Assembly (NCBI RefSeq): GCF_008831285.2
Contig: NC_045139.1
Coordinates: 19,546,892-19,610,891, forward strand
Origin: Nymphaea colorata
Taxonomy: Eukaryota > Streptophyta > Magnoliopsida > Nymphaeales > Nymphaeaceae
Reading direction: 5' to 3'
DNA: 64,000 bases
The translations under genes were made by a program, and so were the position numbers. Positions within the stretch are counted from its first letter, which is position 1. Each line of letters opens with the position of its first letter. The notes below the pieces were generated by a model. The model searched no databases. It worked only from the letters and a program-made list of their open reading frames with translations, and was not told the DNA's origin. Of the stretch, positions 38,201-49,320 are shown piece by piece.

Positions 38201-39941
38201 AAACTTGAGTATGTGGGTACGATTTTATGTATATATGTAACTAGTTAGTGCTTTCATATATATTTTTTCTGCATCTTGGTTTTTTACTTGTTTACTTGTT
38301 TATGGCTTATAAGAAATTTAGTTTTTATGATGGAAGTTCTATTTAGAGATTATATTGCGGTTATTTAGAAATCAAGGAACATAAAGTTTTCATTAAATCC
38401 CCTCATTTAATACAGTCTTTATGTAGTATGTTCAGTAATTGATTCTCTATCTCGCTCTTTCCTCTTTATTACACCTCTTTTTAGTTGATCTTCATTGTTA
38501 TAGCATTAAATATACAGTTAAATATTACCACATCTTCATTATTACAGCAGCAATAAATATACAGTTAGCCTTCTTATTACAGTATTAAATAGTATGCATA
38601 GCCATAACAGAAAAAAAAACCTAAATTTTGGACAAAAAAAGACTTGGTCAACTTTGTCCGAGTCTTAAAATGAAGAGGTGTGGCCCTGGGTACGTCGACC
38701 ATACCCGGTACATTTTTTACTGTACCCATACTGTACCCAACAGGGTACTGGTACTATACCGGGTTGGTACGGCACCTATGTGACATAAGTGAGAGCATGT
38801 CACAAGCATACAAACTTCTATGCTCATGGTATATTTTCTTGTATGAAGTTGTTGTTAGGTATGGGGTTGTTATTAGGAAAAGATTGGGTTTGGTAATCAT
38901 GAGATGCTTCCACAACTGTGGTGTCCTTGTGCAATTTATAAGCGTTCCTTGTACTGTCAAAAACAATATAGGTTCTTCAGTCCACGTCATTCTATATGCT
39001 TTGGGGCCACTAAAAATTTGCAAAGCACACTACCTTCAGAGCTGCATGGTGATGCACATTTACATAAAGTTACTGTTAATTGCAGGAGCATAATTTCTCT
39101 TTACTTCAACGGGAAATTGAAAAGGTTCGGAGTGACATAGAAAAATATCGCAGTGAATTAAGGTTTGTACAGTTCCGACATGTTGAGCGTTGTCCTCTTA
39201 TGCCATCCCATTTGACACAATGTGTTTTCTAGCCCAGGTACGAGATTGACAAAGTTACAGCTGGACAACGTCTTGATTTAAATCTTGAAAGGGGGTAAGG
39301 TTTCTTCCTCCCTTAAAGGACTTTTCCTTTTCTTTTTTATGGGTCTATTAATGAATGGCTTTCCTTTTCTCTTTTTATTTATCAAATGGAGCTTCTCAGG
39401 TCCTACAAGTACCCAATTCCAAAAGTAGTCCACTATATTAGGTGTTTTCCCAACACATGGGAAAAGTCTGGATGGATATAAGATAATAAATTTCATATTT
39501 ACCTTCCATGGACTTTTAAAATTTTTAAGCATTCAAGTAAATGAAACAATACCAGAGCCCCATGCTTGGGGCTACTTTCTCTTTTTGTCAAACAAATTTT
39601 CTTTTTATTTTGCTATTATGGATCGCATTGATTGTTACCATTTATTGAGGAATACAGACGAATACGCGATGAACTAGCGAACCAGAATGCAGAGACTGTT
39701 AGTTTGAACAACAAGCTTGATAAGGTAAAACTGCCTATTGCTGGATTTTAAGCTTTGAAAACATGTAATTTTGCGTTCACCTGATCCACTGAAGATGAAA
39801 GTATACATTCTTTTGAATCAGGAAATCCATGCACTGAGGGCCCAGCTGGAAGCAGCAAAGTATGATCTGATAAAGTACTGTATTGGTACACTAGTCTCCA
39901 TTTCTGCTGTTGGCCTTGCTGTAATTCGCATCCTTATATGA
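32295..39941 (+). CDS. FMP32 / MCUR1-like (DUF1640) mitochondrial coiled-coil membrane protein
   Basis: Seven exons: 32295-32456, 32612-32743, 32934-32993, 39086-39162, 39238-39294, 39658-39724, 39822-39941. They total 675 nt, 224 aa, all in phase. The N-terminus is Arg/Ala-rich without acidic residues, as in mitochondrial presequences. Family signature blocks are FLVDTLALVRTLESQGVPSK, QAEAITAAITEVLNDSLENV, YEIDKVTAGQRLDLNLERGR and IRDELANQNAET. The middle is heptad-rich coiled coil. The last 21 residues form a single membrane segment (about 204-222) just before the C-terminus. Yeast FMP32 and animal MCUR1/CCDC90 are inner-membrane proteins, the latter linked to the calcium uniporter; the plant role is not settled. 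Intron 3 is 6.1 kb and holds a DNA transposon and other repeats. A codon upstream of ATG 32295 is not ATG. Confidence 0.92.
35397..35415. repeat. perfect 19-bp palindrome
   Basis: TGTTAGCCA-G-TGGCTAACA, with arms of 9 bp around one central base. It lies in a region with a TATA-like TATAAATAG (35251-35260) that resembles a solo LTR, but no clear LTR borders were found. Confidence 0.6.
38165..38788. mobile_element. hAT-like MITE (GGGTAC family) in the FMP32-like intron
   Basis: It is flanked by perfect 8-bp direct repeats GTGAGAGC (38157-38164 and 38789-38796). The ends are CTATGTCACATAG on the left and TTATGTCACATAG (reverse complement) on the right, 12 of 13 identical and themselves partly palindromic. 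GTACCC/GGGTAC words cluster near both ends (38180-38220 and 38688-38772). The interior is AT-rich and non-coding. The ends resemble those of 14428-14799, so both likely belong to one family. Confidence 0.78.
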
Positions 39942-41960
39942 AGCACATTAATTTTCCCCACGGAATGATTCTCTTATTGACCAAAATGGAACGCTCCCAG
40001 AAGTTCCAAACATGATTTTTTTTCCTCTTTGAACGGTTGGCACAAAAATATTTGGAATGTCCAGCCAGTCCATTCTTCAGTTGAAATTCTGTAATCCCAT
40101 TTAATTGTGTAATTTCAGTATTACCTACAGCGGTTGGAAAAAAAAAAAGGTTGTGTAGATGTTTGTTTTATTTGTTTGATGATGGTTCTGTTGCTAGGAA
40201 TTTATCGTGCAATATTTTTGATGTGCTAACTATATATTTCTTGAGTGGTTGGACATGAAACACAGTGATGCTGCAACGATCGCTCTTCCCTCACCATTCA
40301 TCTTAGAATCAAATGCTGAGATGGATGGTGAGGGAAGGGGGACATTGCAGCACTGCTGCATAATAGATGGGCTATTTTAGTCGCAGCAGAACCCTTTGTG
40401 GATTCCATGTTCTTGTAGACCGGAGGCTGATATCCAGCCAGTCTATTCTTGACTCCGAACTCTGTAATCCCCTTTAATTGTGTAATGTCAGGGTACTGAC
40501 ACGAGTTGAAAAGAAATAAAAACTTGGTTGTTTGATGATGGTTTCTATTCCTTTTAAAGTGTGAACTATATGTCCCTAGGTTGCACATGAAACAGTGGGA
40601 TGCTGCAACTATTGCTCCTCTCACCAATCTATGTCGGATCATATGCTGAGATGGATGAGTTAGGAACAATTGCAGGGCAGCTGCATAACAGATGCACTCA
40701 TTTGACTTCCCACAAAACCTTTTGTAACATCTCCTTCAGAAACAGATTCCTTGTTCTTGTGGATCGGGGCAGTGTGGACATAGAAACTGGTTTCTAATGT
40801 GCTATCGGAATGGAGCAGTATAGATGGCAAAAAAGAGGTAAGTTTGAATGTGTTTGAATTCCTGATCTTGGTTAGAGATTGCGAGAAAATCTCTAGCCTG
40901 GTGTAGACCCAAAACCTGAGGGCTTATATAGTTTGTTCTAGGTAAATGTGGGATTCCGATTTCCTGAAGTAATTGAATGAAAGACCAACTTTAGAAGAAG
41001 AGTTTCTCTGAAATACCTCAAGGAGCATGTCATACTTGGTGGAGTTTGTTAATGGTGGATTTTCAGTTCGATTCCTATGGATGTTACTCCCTTGCGCTGG
41101 ATGGAGGTGCAGCATGACACTAAGTTGAAGGCGCACTTTGGCCCTTTGAAGAGAAAAAAAATGAAAGAGATTCTTTGGAAGCCTACAGTCGAATTGTTTC
41201 ATTTTCCTTTGTGGAACTAATAACATAGATGCATGACACTTGATGAAGAAAGGAAAGAAACTGTTTTTTTGTTAATAGATAAATCTTATAAGCTAAAAAA
41301 TGTTGAACGTTGATTTTAAATATTCATACAACTCCACATTAAAAAATGTATTTTTATTAAGTTTTAAAAGTTTTGCACCTGAAGATGAGGTTCACATTCA
41401 TCTGTCCAGTAAATACAGAACCATGCCTGCAGCCAATATGTTCTTTGAGGAGAAGGCTGTGCCTTGTACCTTGAGGAATAAGGGGTTAGGTGGAGGCTTC
41501 GAGTTAAACCCGATGCTCGAGAGGTCGCGATCGGGCTTAATTATGGTTACATGTCAACTATGGTCTGGGCATACTGTAACCGGAGATGGAGACGTCTCAA
41601 ATCTGGCAACCAATGGATCCAAAAAAGAAGACCGATACTGATTACCGGCTCTCCCTGGGCCATGGCCATCACCATCGGGGACAAGGAAGGATAGGTCGGA
41701 CACGATGAATGCGATGCCCTTCCCCATTGTAGTCGTTGCTGTTTGCTGACTGCTCAAATGGATGGCTTGATAACTTACGTTGATGATGATGTTACCACAC
41801 AGGGATCAAGATAGAGCATCTTCTATAGCTTTTCTACAAAAAGAAAGAAAAAATAAGAGAAGCAAAGGAAAATCTATAGTCAATGGTTGGAAGAGGCCGA
41901 AGCTTTCACCCTCCTTCCCTTTTTTTTTCTTTGCCTCCAGAGTGTGGGGCGGCTTGCACC
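39942..41960. other. 3' flank of the FMP32-like gene
   Basis: It holds the 3' UTR, the tandem duplication at 40061-40770, and weakly structured unique sequence. Short frames at 41300-41760 on both strands do not match anything I recognise. Confidence 0.5.
40061..40770 (+). repeat. diverged tandem duplication (period about 373 bp) 3' of the FMP32-like gene
   Basis: Unit 1 (40061-40433) and unit 2 (40434-40770) share a series of blocks in the same order. These are CCAGCCAGTC/CAGTCTATTCTT, CTGTAATCCC..TTTAATTGTGTAAT, TTTGATGATGGTT, CATGAAACA..GATGCTGCAAC, ATGCTGAGATGGATG, and TTCTTGT.GA.CGG. The first unit begins 120 bp after the stop codon, so it is probably a duplication of 3' UTR or downstream sequence. 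Confidence 0.75.
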
Positions 41961-42349
41961 TAGAGGTGAACAACGCTCGAGCTCGACTCGTTAAAGAACG
42001 AGTTCGACCCGAATCATTTACTTAACAAGTCGAGATCGAGTTCATGAATCGACTCGTTTAAATAATTGAGTTGAGTTCTAGCTCAACACGTAACTGCCCA
42101 GTCGAGCTCGAGCCTTCATCGAGTTTATCAAGTCGATATATTCAAACGATTTTACAAGTTTGTCGAGCTATAATCGAGTCGAACTCGAACTCAACACGTA
42201 ACGATGAATTATTAATTCTATTCAAATAAGTTTGCCGAGCCTTAATCGAGTCGAGCTCGAGTTCAACACGTAACTACTGAGTCGAGTTCGAGGTTTCATT
42301 AGTCGAGCCTAGTTCGAGCTGACTGAACTCGAGCTCGTGTTCACCCCTA
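41961..42349. mobile_element. hAT-like MITE (CGAGCTCG family)
   Basis: The ends are TAGAGGTGAACA and TAGGGGTGAACA (reverse complement of the right end). Flanking 8-bp sequences CTTGCACC (41953-41960) and CTAGCACC (42350-42357) match at 7 of 8. The body is dense with CGAGCTCG, GAGTCGA and CTCGAGTT words in both orientations. Length 389 bp, non-coding. TAGGGGTG-ended, CGAGC-rich elements of this kind are widespread plant hAT MITEs. Confidence 0.75.
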
Positions 42350-42800
42350 CTAGCACCCAATGATAATCAAATTTTTACAGGCTTATTAGTTCGATTAGCT
42401 GCACTTATCCTCAACATGAAAAGCAACTAAACGAACAAGTAACCAAGAAAATCGCCTACTTTGAAAAACAAGAAATAAAAACGACGAAAGGTTTCATGAT
42501 AAGCCTTGAAGTTTATTTTCTTTTTTCGCCGTATAAAAGTCTACCCGTTTCAAAACGGGCCCCTCTCTGAGTGCGGAAGCTGGATTTGGATTTTAGTGCA
42601 TTAATAATGGTGGTCCACCGCCCATGTGCTAAGAATCCACGTTCAACCTCTCCTTTTAAGTTAAAAAAATTCCGGACCTTTAACTTTTCAAGCCTCATAC
42701 AGAACAATTCATGCATCACAATTAAGCCATCCAAGTTACATACGTAATCACAGATCAAATTGGCACAACTACTTTTCTGTGGAAAATCAAAATCTTATGG

Positions 42801-42845
<45 letters not shown>

Positions 42846-44561
42846 AAGATATCCCACATTAAATATCAACGTACAAGCCATGATATGCCAAATCCAAGGT
42901 CAAAGGGACCGTCAGCTAAAAAATTGGTAATCTAATAAAAGTAATTGTTTGTTGACCTTTTGAAATACTTTATAGATATCTATTTGAGCCAACTTCTTTA
43001 AAAGTCTAAAAGGTCAAAAGTTTTAAGTTTTTTTTTTTTTTTTCACAAAACCTTATAAAAGTTTCAATAAATCAATCGCGGACAAAGTAGTAGAAACAGA
43101 GTAGCCTTGGCTTTCGGAATCATACTAGTGGTACTCCTTCTTAGAGGATAGACATATCCCTACCAGATTATCTCAAGAAATACACTCTTTCGGGTCGAAC
43201 TCTTCACCTCTCTTAAAAGGTCTTAAGCCCAAGGCCGATAACCAAGTGGTCAAACATCTCGTCGACCATTTGTTGTCTTTCACGTGGGCAAAAGGTGAAG
43301 AGCTCCTTTTAGTTAATGCTTTGCGCTAGATCCCAACCGTTCCCCGCTTAAAATCTTGTCTTATTTTATAAATCCCGTGTTTGGATGTGCCTTGACTTAT
43401 GTCTACCATTCGAGAAAAGCAGATCTTATAACATAATCACAGTATAAAAACTTACGTCGAGTAATCACAGTATCTTCTTCTGATAAAGAAAAAAAAATGA
43501 AGAACAAAGACCAATTCATTTGCATACTACATACAAACAAAAATGAGTGCGTGATTGAAGCTGATTTCTCAAATTGGTACAAGTTGATTCAGAAAAACAT
43601 GGTTCTCAGAAACTGCACGCCATTTGGTGCTGATCATCTGAAAAGCATTCTTCTTCTAAATCTCCTCCGAACTCAGAAAGTTAGAAGGGAGCAAACCAAA
43701 TTAGAAGCTTTGCAAGGCAGCCGTTACCCATTATTCCTTCCCTTTATTTTTCTTTGAGTTTCATAGTATCATTTTATTTTCCTCCTTTGGGCCAGTAGAA
43801 CCACTAGCGAAACCAGAAATTTTGGCTAGTAGCGGCACTAGTTCAATGAATAAGTAAAGTTTGTGAGGCTGGTGTGGGCAACTGCCCGCATTAGCCACCA
43901 TGAGTGGAACCGAGAAACTTTATCATCGCACTTGATTGTCCCGAGGCAAATAGTAATATAGCATCAAACGTTGGATGTCTTCATGATGGAAAAAAATGTT
44001 TCATTGGAAAATATATTCCAATTGAGGTTGCTTTCTCCATTGGAAGTAACGAAGGATGGAACTATGCACATTGGGAGCCGCAGCAGCCGATTTTCTTGTA
44101 ACTCTGTGTAAAGCCAATTGTTTCTCAGGGGTTGGTGGGAGGGGCATTCTCGTTTTGAATTTTTGAGCCGTCAACCAGTTATACTGTAAAAAGAACGGGA
44201 GGGGTTAAGAAACTATTGACGTGTAAGTTGAAGCATAGTCAGGACAGCACGTCGAAAAACCAAAAGCAGTTCCTGTATGTTAAAAGAGATAAAGAATTGG
44301 ATGGCAGTTTTAGTTCTTAAAAAAAAAAAAAATGAAATTCTCAGAGTGAATAGTGAAAGAATGTGTACTTAACCATATAAGGTTAAGTTGGTCTACCAAC
44401 TAAAATTCTCTTCTTAGCAAATGTGGCACATCAAAAGTGTGGCACATCAAAAGTGTCAAATTGAAGGCCCAACATATTAGTATACTTGAGGGCACATCAA
44501 CTTTGACCTCCTAGTCCACGGGAGGCGGGCGGCTCTTGTTCGTATTTACTGAACTATGTAT

Positions 44562-44729
44562 CAAGGGCAGAAGTAGAAATTTCCAAGGCATACTAATAAC
44601 AAAGTTTTAAATGTCTAAAGGACATCAATATGCAAATGAGAAAGATCACCATGAATAAGAAAATTAACATTTTTTTGTGAATCTGTGTGGGCAATGGCCC
44701 ACACAAGCCCACACCTACCTCCGCCCCTG
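44562..44729. mobile_element. possible MITE with CAGGGGCGGAG-type ends
   Basis: The left end CAAGGGCAGAAGTAGAAA and right end (reverse complement) CAGGGGCGGAGGTAGGTG are similar in inverted orientation. They also resemble the elements at 47960 and 49321. No target duplication is evident (CTATGTAT against CTGGTGAA), so this copy may be old or rearranged. Confidence 0.4.
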
Positions 44730-45047
44730 CTGGTGAACCGTATGGTGATATAGGCACATGCAACGGACCGTTACCAAATGGGATATTCAATTGATTGATG
44801 ACTGCAGTGCAGAATTGGCAATATTTTCTAACATCAATCACAATAATTCCGATAAGGGTAGGTGAAAAGAGAGGACGCCCGTCACTATTATCATTAATTT
44901 ATTTGTTTTGTTCCTTCACTAGTTGCCAACTGGGAGATGTTCAGTCGTAGGAGCACGGCCAATTGCTTCTGCTTGCGTCCTAAGTACCACCGTAGCATGG
45001 GCCATGCAAAGCTTGAATGTGGACTCTGCGCCTCCTTCGAAGTGGGG

Positions 45048-45049
<2 letters not shown>

Positions 45050-45102
<53 letters not shown>
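45050..45102. repeat. compound microsatellite (TA)n(GA)n
   Basis: About 28 nt of TA followed directly by about 24 nt of GA, the same order and orientation as the arrays at 23902, 55443 and 56732. Confidence 0.95.
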
Positions 45103-46467
45103 AAAGTTGGTAAAAACCAAACACTAGGATGAAATTTGTTCAAAAACTATTTTAGATACAATATAAACATCTTAATTTTAATGTAAGAGATGCTTTGATT
45201 CAAGTTGTTTTAATGAACAATGCTGTTGATTTTTTTTTCTTATCATGCCATGATGGACCTTCATTTTTTCTTATTATAAGAACACCATTAAAGTCTAACA
45301 AATGATCAGCTTAGTATATGTTTTGCATCAACCCATTCTTAAGATCATATCAATAAGGTTACATTGCAAAAAAATACATGTTAAAAAACAAAATCAAAGG
45401 GTTTGGTTTTTATTCCTCACCTAGGTGTCTCATTTTTACCAACTTCTCTCTCTCTCTCTCAAATAATGATTAGGAATGTATGAAGAATTTAGCCAAAAAT
45501 AAATTAGGCTATTGATTACCAGATTACACTGGATGATGTCAGTGCGCTTACATTAGTGGGTTGGGTGCCTATGGGCCATTGACGTGAGTTTGGTGTGGGC
45601 ACCATATCTGGTTGTGTGGTTGGACACAGGTCCAGCTCCTTCCTAATAATAAAAATTTTCAAGGACTGGTGTTGGCTGGCGTGGTAATGGCCCGCATCAA
45701 GTAGCTCTGTTATGGGTGGATCTCAGGTCCATGATTGAAGTCCAACCACCCCCTTATCAACCAATTGTCTCTCAAATCCACACCTTTTCCAACATATGTG
45801 GATCTAGAGGTATTCAATCTCCTTGGATGTGAGATTCCGTGAAAAATGAAGCACGATCTAAATTATTCAGAAAAATGGTACCCATAATGATAAATTGAAT
45901 GGATTAATGTCACTTATTTAAAAATATCCAATGAAGCAAAATTTTGCCAAAACCTTCGACTATAGTGTGGCACACTATACATAAATGAGTATAGTGCTCG
46001 TACCTAATGTGGATCAGATCAGACCTTTGATCCAGATTTTTGATCTGAATCTTAAATAGAAATAAGAGAAATAAATATATATATATATAAAATGAAAATG
46101 TACAAAAAAAAAAAGAGAGAAAAGAATAATCCTGAATTGACTTACAACTCAGGAAAAGAATGTCATTCTTTAACAGCATGATGCACACATGAGGCTTTGA
46201 ATGTCATCCCACTTAAGAAAAGACAAGTCATAGCTAGCCCGTCATTCTCATGGAACTTATAATTTTTGTATCTCCATGTTCACCAAATCACCATTGGAAA
46301 ACATAGCCGCCTCCATCTTGTCATCATCCACTTGGTCTCCACCAATCTCACATGGCCATGAAAGAGAAGCTTTCTATAGTGGAAACACGCATTCTAATAT
46401 TAATTAATACATAATATCAAACAAATTTGGCATACTTACAAGAGATAAAAGTTGTGGACATTAGATT

Positions 46468-46648
46468 TGCAACACCTCAAAAGTTTAGTCTCGTATTAAA
46501 TATTGTGAAGGATCTCTTATAAAGTAGGTTGTTATGTAGTTGGTTGTCTTGGTTTCTAGCCCTTTTGGGTTGAAACAGAAACTACTAGGGGCAGGTTAAG
46601 ACCTGCCAGACTAGGAGCCCGAGCATGAGAGTGGACCGGGTCATTATA
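46468..46648 (+). repeat. TRIM-like LTR, copy A
   Basis: It begins TGCAACACCTCAAAAGTTTAGTC and ends GGGTCATTATA. It shares an ordered series of blocks with copies B, C and D: AGTTTAGTC, a TTATAAAG segment, GTTGTCTTGGTT, GAAAC.GAAACT.CTAGG, and GAGCCCGAGCATGAGAGTGG. With copy B it forms a pair of direct repeats separated by about 50 bp. Confidence 0.65.
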
Positions 46649-46696
46649 GTTCAATACTTGGACCTGGAATCCTACATATGTCTTAAGATGAGTAGG

Positions 46697-46894
46697 TCAT
46701 AACACTTCAAAAGTTTAGTCTAGTATTGATGATTACGAGAGATCGATCGTTAAAAGCTTATAAAAAGGGAGTTGTTAAAGTAATTGTTTGTCCTAGTTTT
46801 TAACTTTTTTCGAGTTAAAACCGAAATTGCTAGAAACAAAGTTGGGATCCACCAAACAAGGGTCCAGAGCCGGAGAGTGAGTTAGGTCATTATA
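46697..46894 (+). repeat. TRIM-like LTR, copy B
   Basis: It starts CATAACACTTCAAAAGTTTAG and ends AGGTCATTATA. It is more diverged than copy A. Its position right after copy A and a short internal segment suggests a miniature LTR element with two terminal repeats. Confidence 0.6.
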
Positions 46895-46978
46895 AAATCT
46901 ATCAGCTTCCTTACAAACTTTACATCATTTTGCTAATTGAGTACCCGTCCTTTTCAATTTATCTATCAAAAGCAAGAA

Positions 46979-47122
46979 ATTTCTGCTCTATGGCCAACAT
47001 AGCATTCCAAATAACTTTAAAAATAGCTTTACTTTTCCAAATAAAAATAAATTTCCGCTCTATGGCCAACATAGCATTCCAAATAGCTTTAAAAATAGCT
47101 TTACCTTTCCAAATAAAATATA
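46979..47122. repeat. two-copy tandem repeat, period 72 bp
   Basis: Both units contain CTCTATGGCCAACATAGCAT followed by TCCAAATA.CTTTAAAAATAG. They differ at only a few positions, so the duplication is fairly recent. Confidence 0.85.
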
Positions 47123-47959
47123 AGAGATTTATTTACCTAGCCTGAATTTATAGAATAATTCATAGACACTTCATGAATAACAAATGCCAAAATATGCATC
47201 AGAGGATTATCCAATCTTAATCTAAAGAATAATTTACTTTAAGAAATACACTAGCCACATTATTTAAGTTAATTTAATTATCCACCGTTTCACATTCTCT
47301 TGCTTTTTATTTCTACAAGCACGCAACAAAGGATGAAATTATGAAGGGACCGTCAAAAAAGGTGTAAATTGCAAAAAGAAAAAATCTTTACCGAGACTTA
47401 CTTTATTCCTTATTGTGGGTAAGATATATTCTTAAACAAATTTTTAATGTTTTAAAGAAAATTACAAGACACGCTTAATATCATGAGCAGAAAATAAATT
47501 TTTAAAAGGTAACAAACAGATGTTCCCCGTTCAATTTTTGAGAGAAATTCTCAAAAACCCATCCACTGTAAAAAATAATAATTTTTAATATGAAATAACA
47601 AATTGAATACCCCTTGTAAAGAACCACTCATCTCTTGGTTGATGAAAGATAGCTTTTCTCTTTAAAGATAGTTTTTTAGTTATTTTATATCTACAATTAA
47701 TGTTTTGTGTCAATAGGCGGCTCTTTGGGAATCTCCCTCGAATTAAGTTAAGCAGTTATTGATAATTTCTTATAAAATACTAAGAGGTGGTTATATTATG
47801 TGATGACAGCTAGCCATCCATGCCATCGTTGGGTAAAAAAATTTGTTGCCTTCCATCCCAGGCACCCGCGACAGCAAGCAGGGTGCCAGGCGGAGCTAGA
47901 ATTGTTTAAAAATACTCAAATTTGGTGGGGCACTATATATATATATATATAAGGACAAA
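47123..47959. other. AT-rich spacer with no recognised feature
   Basis: No coding frame above background. A short TA run (47934-47951) precedes the MITE at 47960. Confidence 0.5.
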
Positions 47960-48163
47960 CAGGGGCGAATCCAAGATTTTTTTTAAGGGCGGGTTAAATG
48001 AAAGTTGGGTTTATTAGGTTGGATTTGAGTAGGGTCAAACTGAACTCACATTCAAAAAATACATAGAGGCAAAAATAAAATCAATTTTTATACTAATTTT
48101 TTTTTTTCATTTGCTTGGGGTGGGGCCATGGCCTAAGCGCCCCCCTCCCTCCCTCTGCCCCAG
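47960..48163. mobile_element. hAT-like MITE (CAGGGGCG ends)
   Basis: It is flanked by perfect 8-bp direct repeats AGGACAAA (47952-47959 and 48164-48171). The ends CAGGGGCGAATCC and (reverse complement) CTGGGGCAGAGGG form a weak inverted repeat. It is 204 bp long with a GGGTGGGGCCATGGCC stretch near the right end. Non-coding. Confidence 0.7.
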
Positions 48164-48563
48164 AGGACAAATATTTAAGATTCTCATTTAAAAATAAAGA
48201 ACTTTTAAAAGACTGGCGCCCACACCAATCACTATGTGGCTAGGCCACTGCCGTCCACTGTTCTAAGCAACACAGCGAAGGGGAGGCTGCTGTCAGTGGT
48301 GGCAGGTATTGTGTAGTGGTTCAATTGGATGAAGCCATGCATTTTGAGCACGCTGTTTTCGGGAAAAGGTTACCTTTGAAAGACTGATTTGTAAACGAAA
48401 TTCTCAAGTGTAGTATTTTGTTATATTTGTAGATGTATTTAATGGCATTATTGTGGGTCATGTCTTAAGAGCACATAAAAGGCTACAAATAAAGCTGTTC
48501 ACATCTGCATTCATATGCTTGGGAGTATATGAATTCTTTGTGTTAATCCAATACAATAGCGAT

Positions 48564-48850
48564 GTTGATGGGTCCGATATCTGATCAAAATGCTTCAAAC
48601 AATGATGGATACGAAAAAAAAAAAGTTTCAGCATCCGATTAATAAATCAGATCAAATTCAAAATTCAAAAGTGAAATCCAATCAGTTTCAATGTAGATTC
48701 TGTTTGAAAAAAAATATCGGACCTGATTTGGGTTCAGATTTAGTTTGAAATAAATATCCTATGTCCAATATTCATGCACGTCAAAAGTCAAACTCAAACA
48801 TGGTCATGCATTAAAAATTTAGATCCAAATCGAGTTTTAAATTTAAAATT
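48564..48850. repeat. AT-rich interspersed repeat, relative of 58653-59065
   Basis: It begins TAGCGATGTTGATGGGTCCG, comparable to TAGGAATGTCAATGAATTC at 58653. Shared words follow in the same order (GATAT..GAT, CTTCAAA, AAATCCAATCAG, AAATAAATAT..CCTAT). The right end is not defined. Confidence 0.5.
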
Positions 48851-48903
48851 TATATTTGACATGACATACACTATTTTTGTCGTTTCCATTTAATTCCGAA
48901 CTC

Positions 48904-49000
48904 AAATCCAAATTTGTATACATTCAATAAATAGAACATAGTAAAAAAGAGTAAATCCAAATTTGTATACATTGAGTAAAGAGGACATAGCAAAAGAGTA
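48904..49000. repeat. two-copy tandem repeat, period 49 bp
   Basis: Both units carry AATCCAAATTTGTATACATT followed by an A-rich part ending in GAGTA. Nothing suggests coding. Confidence 0.85.
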
Positions 49001-49320
49001 CGTCCGATTCTAATTGGATCGGCTAACCCTAATTTTACATCAAAAGCATAAAATAAATCCATATATTGGATCATCTTGTATATAATCAATGCACAATCGT
49101 AGCCAGGGAAATCTAAGAAGTTGTTTGGAAGTTGGAAATACCATGAACGAATGTTACTTAAAGATTAGAGCACAACATTCATGAAACACTAAAACTAAGT
49201 GTTCATGAATTTATTCCAAATTTTGAAATAGGTTCATAAAACACGCACAAACTATTCCATTTCCCAAACGACCCGTAAGGGCAACACTGCTTTTACTAGG
49301 TAATGAGACATCATTAGGAT

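Larger units (their letters stand above)
32994..39085 (+). other. large intron 3 of the FMP32-like gene
   Basis: Bounded by CAG|GTGAAA and TTGCAG|GAG. It contains no recognised nested gene. Visible inside are an LTR-like stretch around 35100-35490, a 19-bp palindrome at 35397-35415, CA/CT repeats at 35717-35742, a short duplication at 36050-36083 and the hAT-like element at 38165-38788. Confidence 0.75.
42350..46467. other. repeat-rich intergenic tract
   Basis: It contains TA microsatellites at 42803-42841 and 46074-46089. A compound (TA)n(GA)n lies at 45050-45102 and a CT repeat at 45446-45462. A possible MITE lies at 44562-44729, listed separately. A fragment at 43804-43905 carries similar GTGGGCAACTGCCC sequence. 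Short frames (43497-43757, 43904-44101, 44593-44841) have no recognised family. Confidence 0.5.

Noticed and set aside
43497..44101. Two plus-strand frames of 86 and 65 residues
   Set aside because: No recognised motifs, not joined by a sensible intron in phase, and embedded in repeat-rich sequence.
44593..44841. 82-residue minus-strand frame with IDVRKYCQFCTAVINQLN
   Set aside because: It partly overlaps the candidate MITE at 44562-44729 and has no known family.
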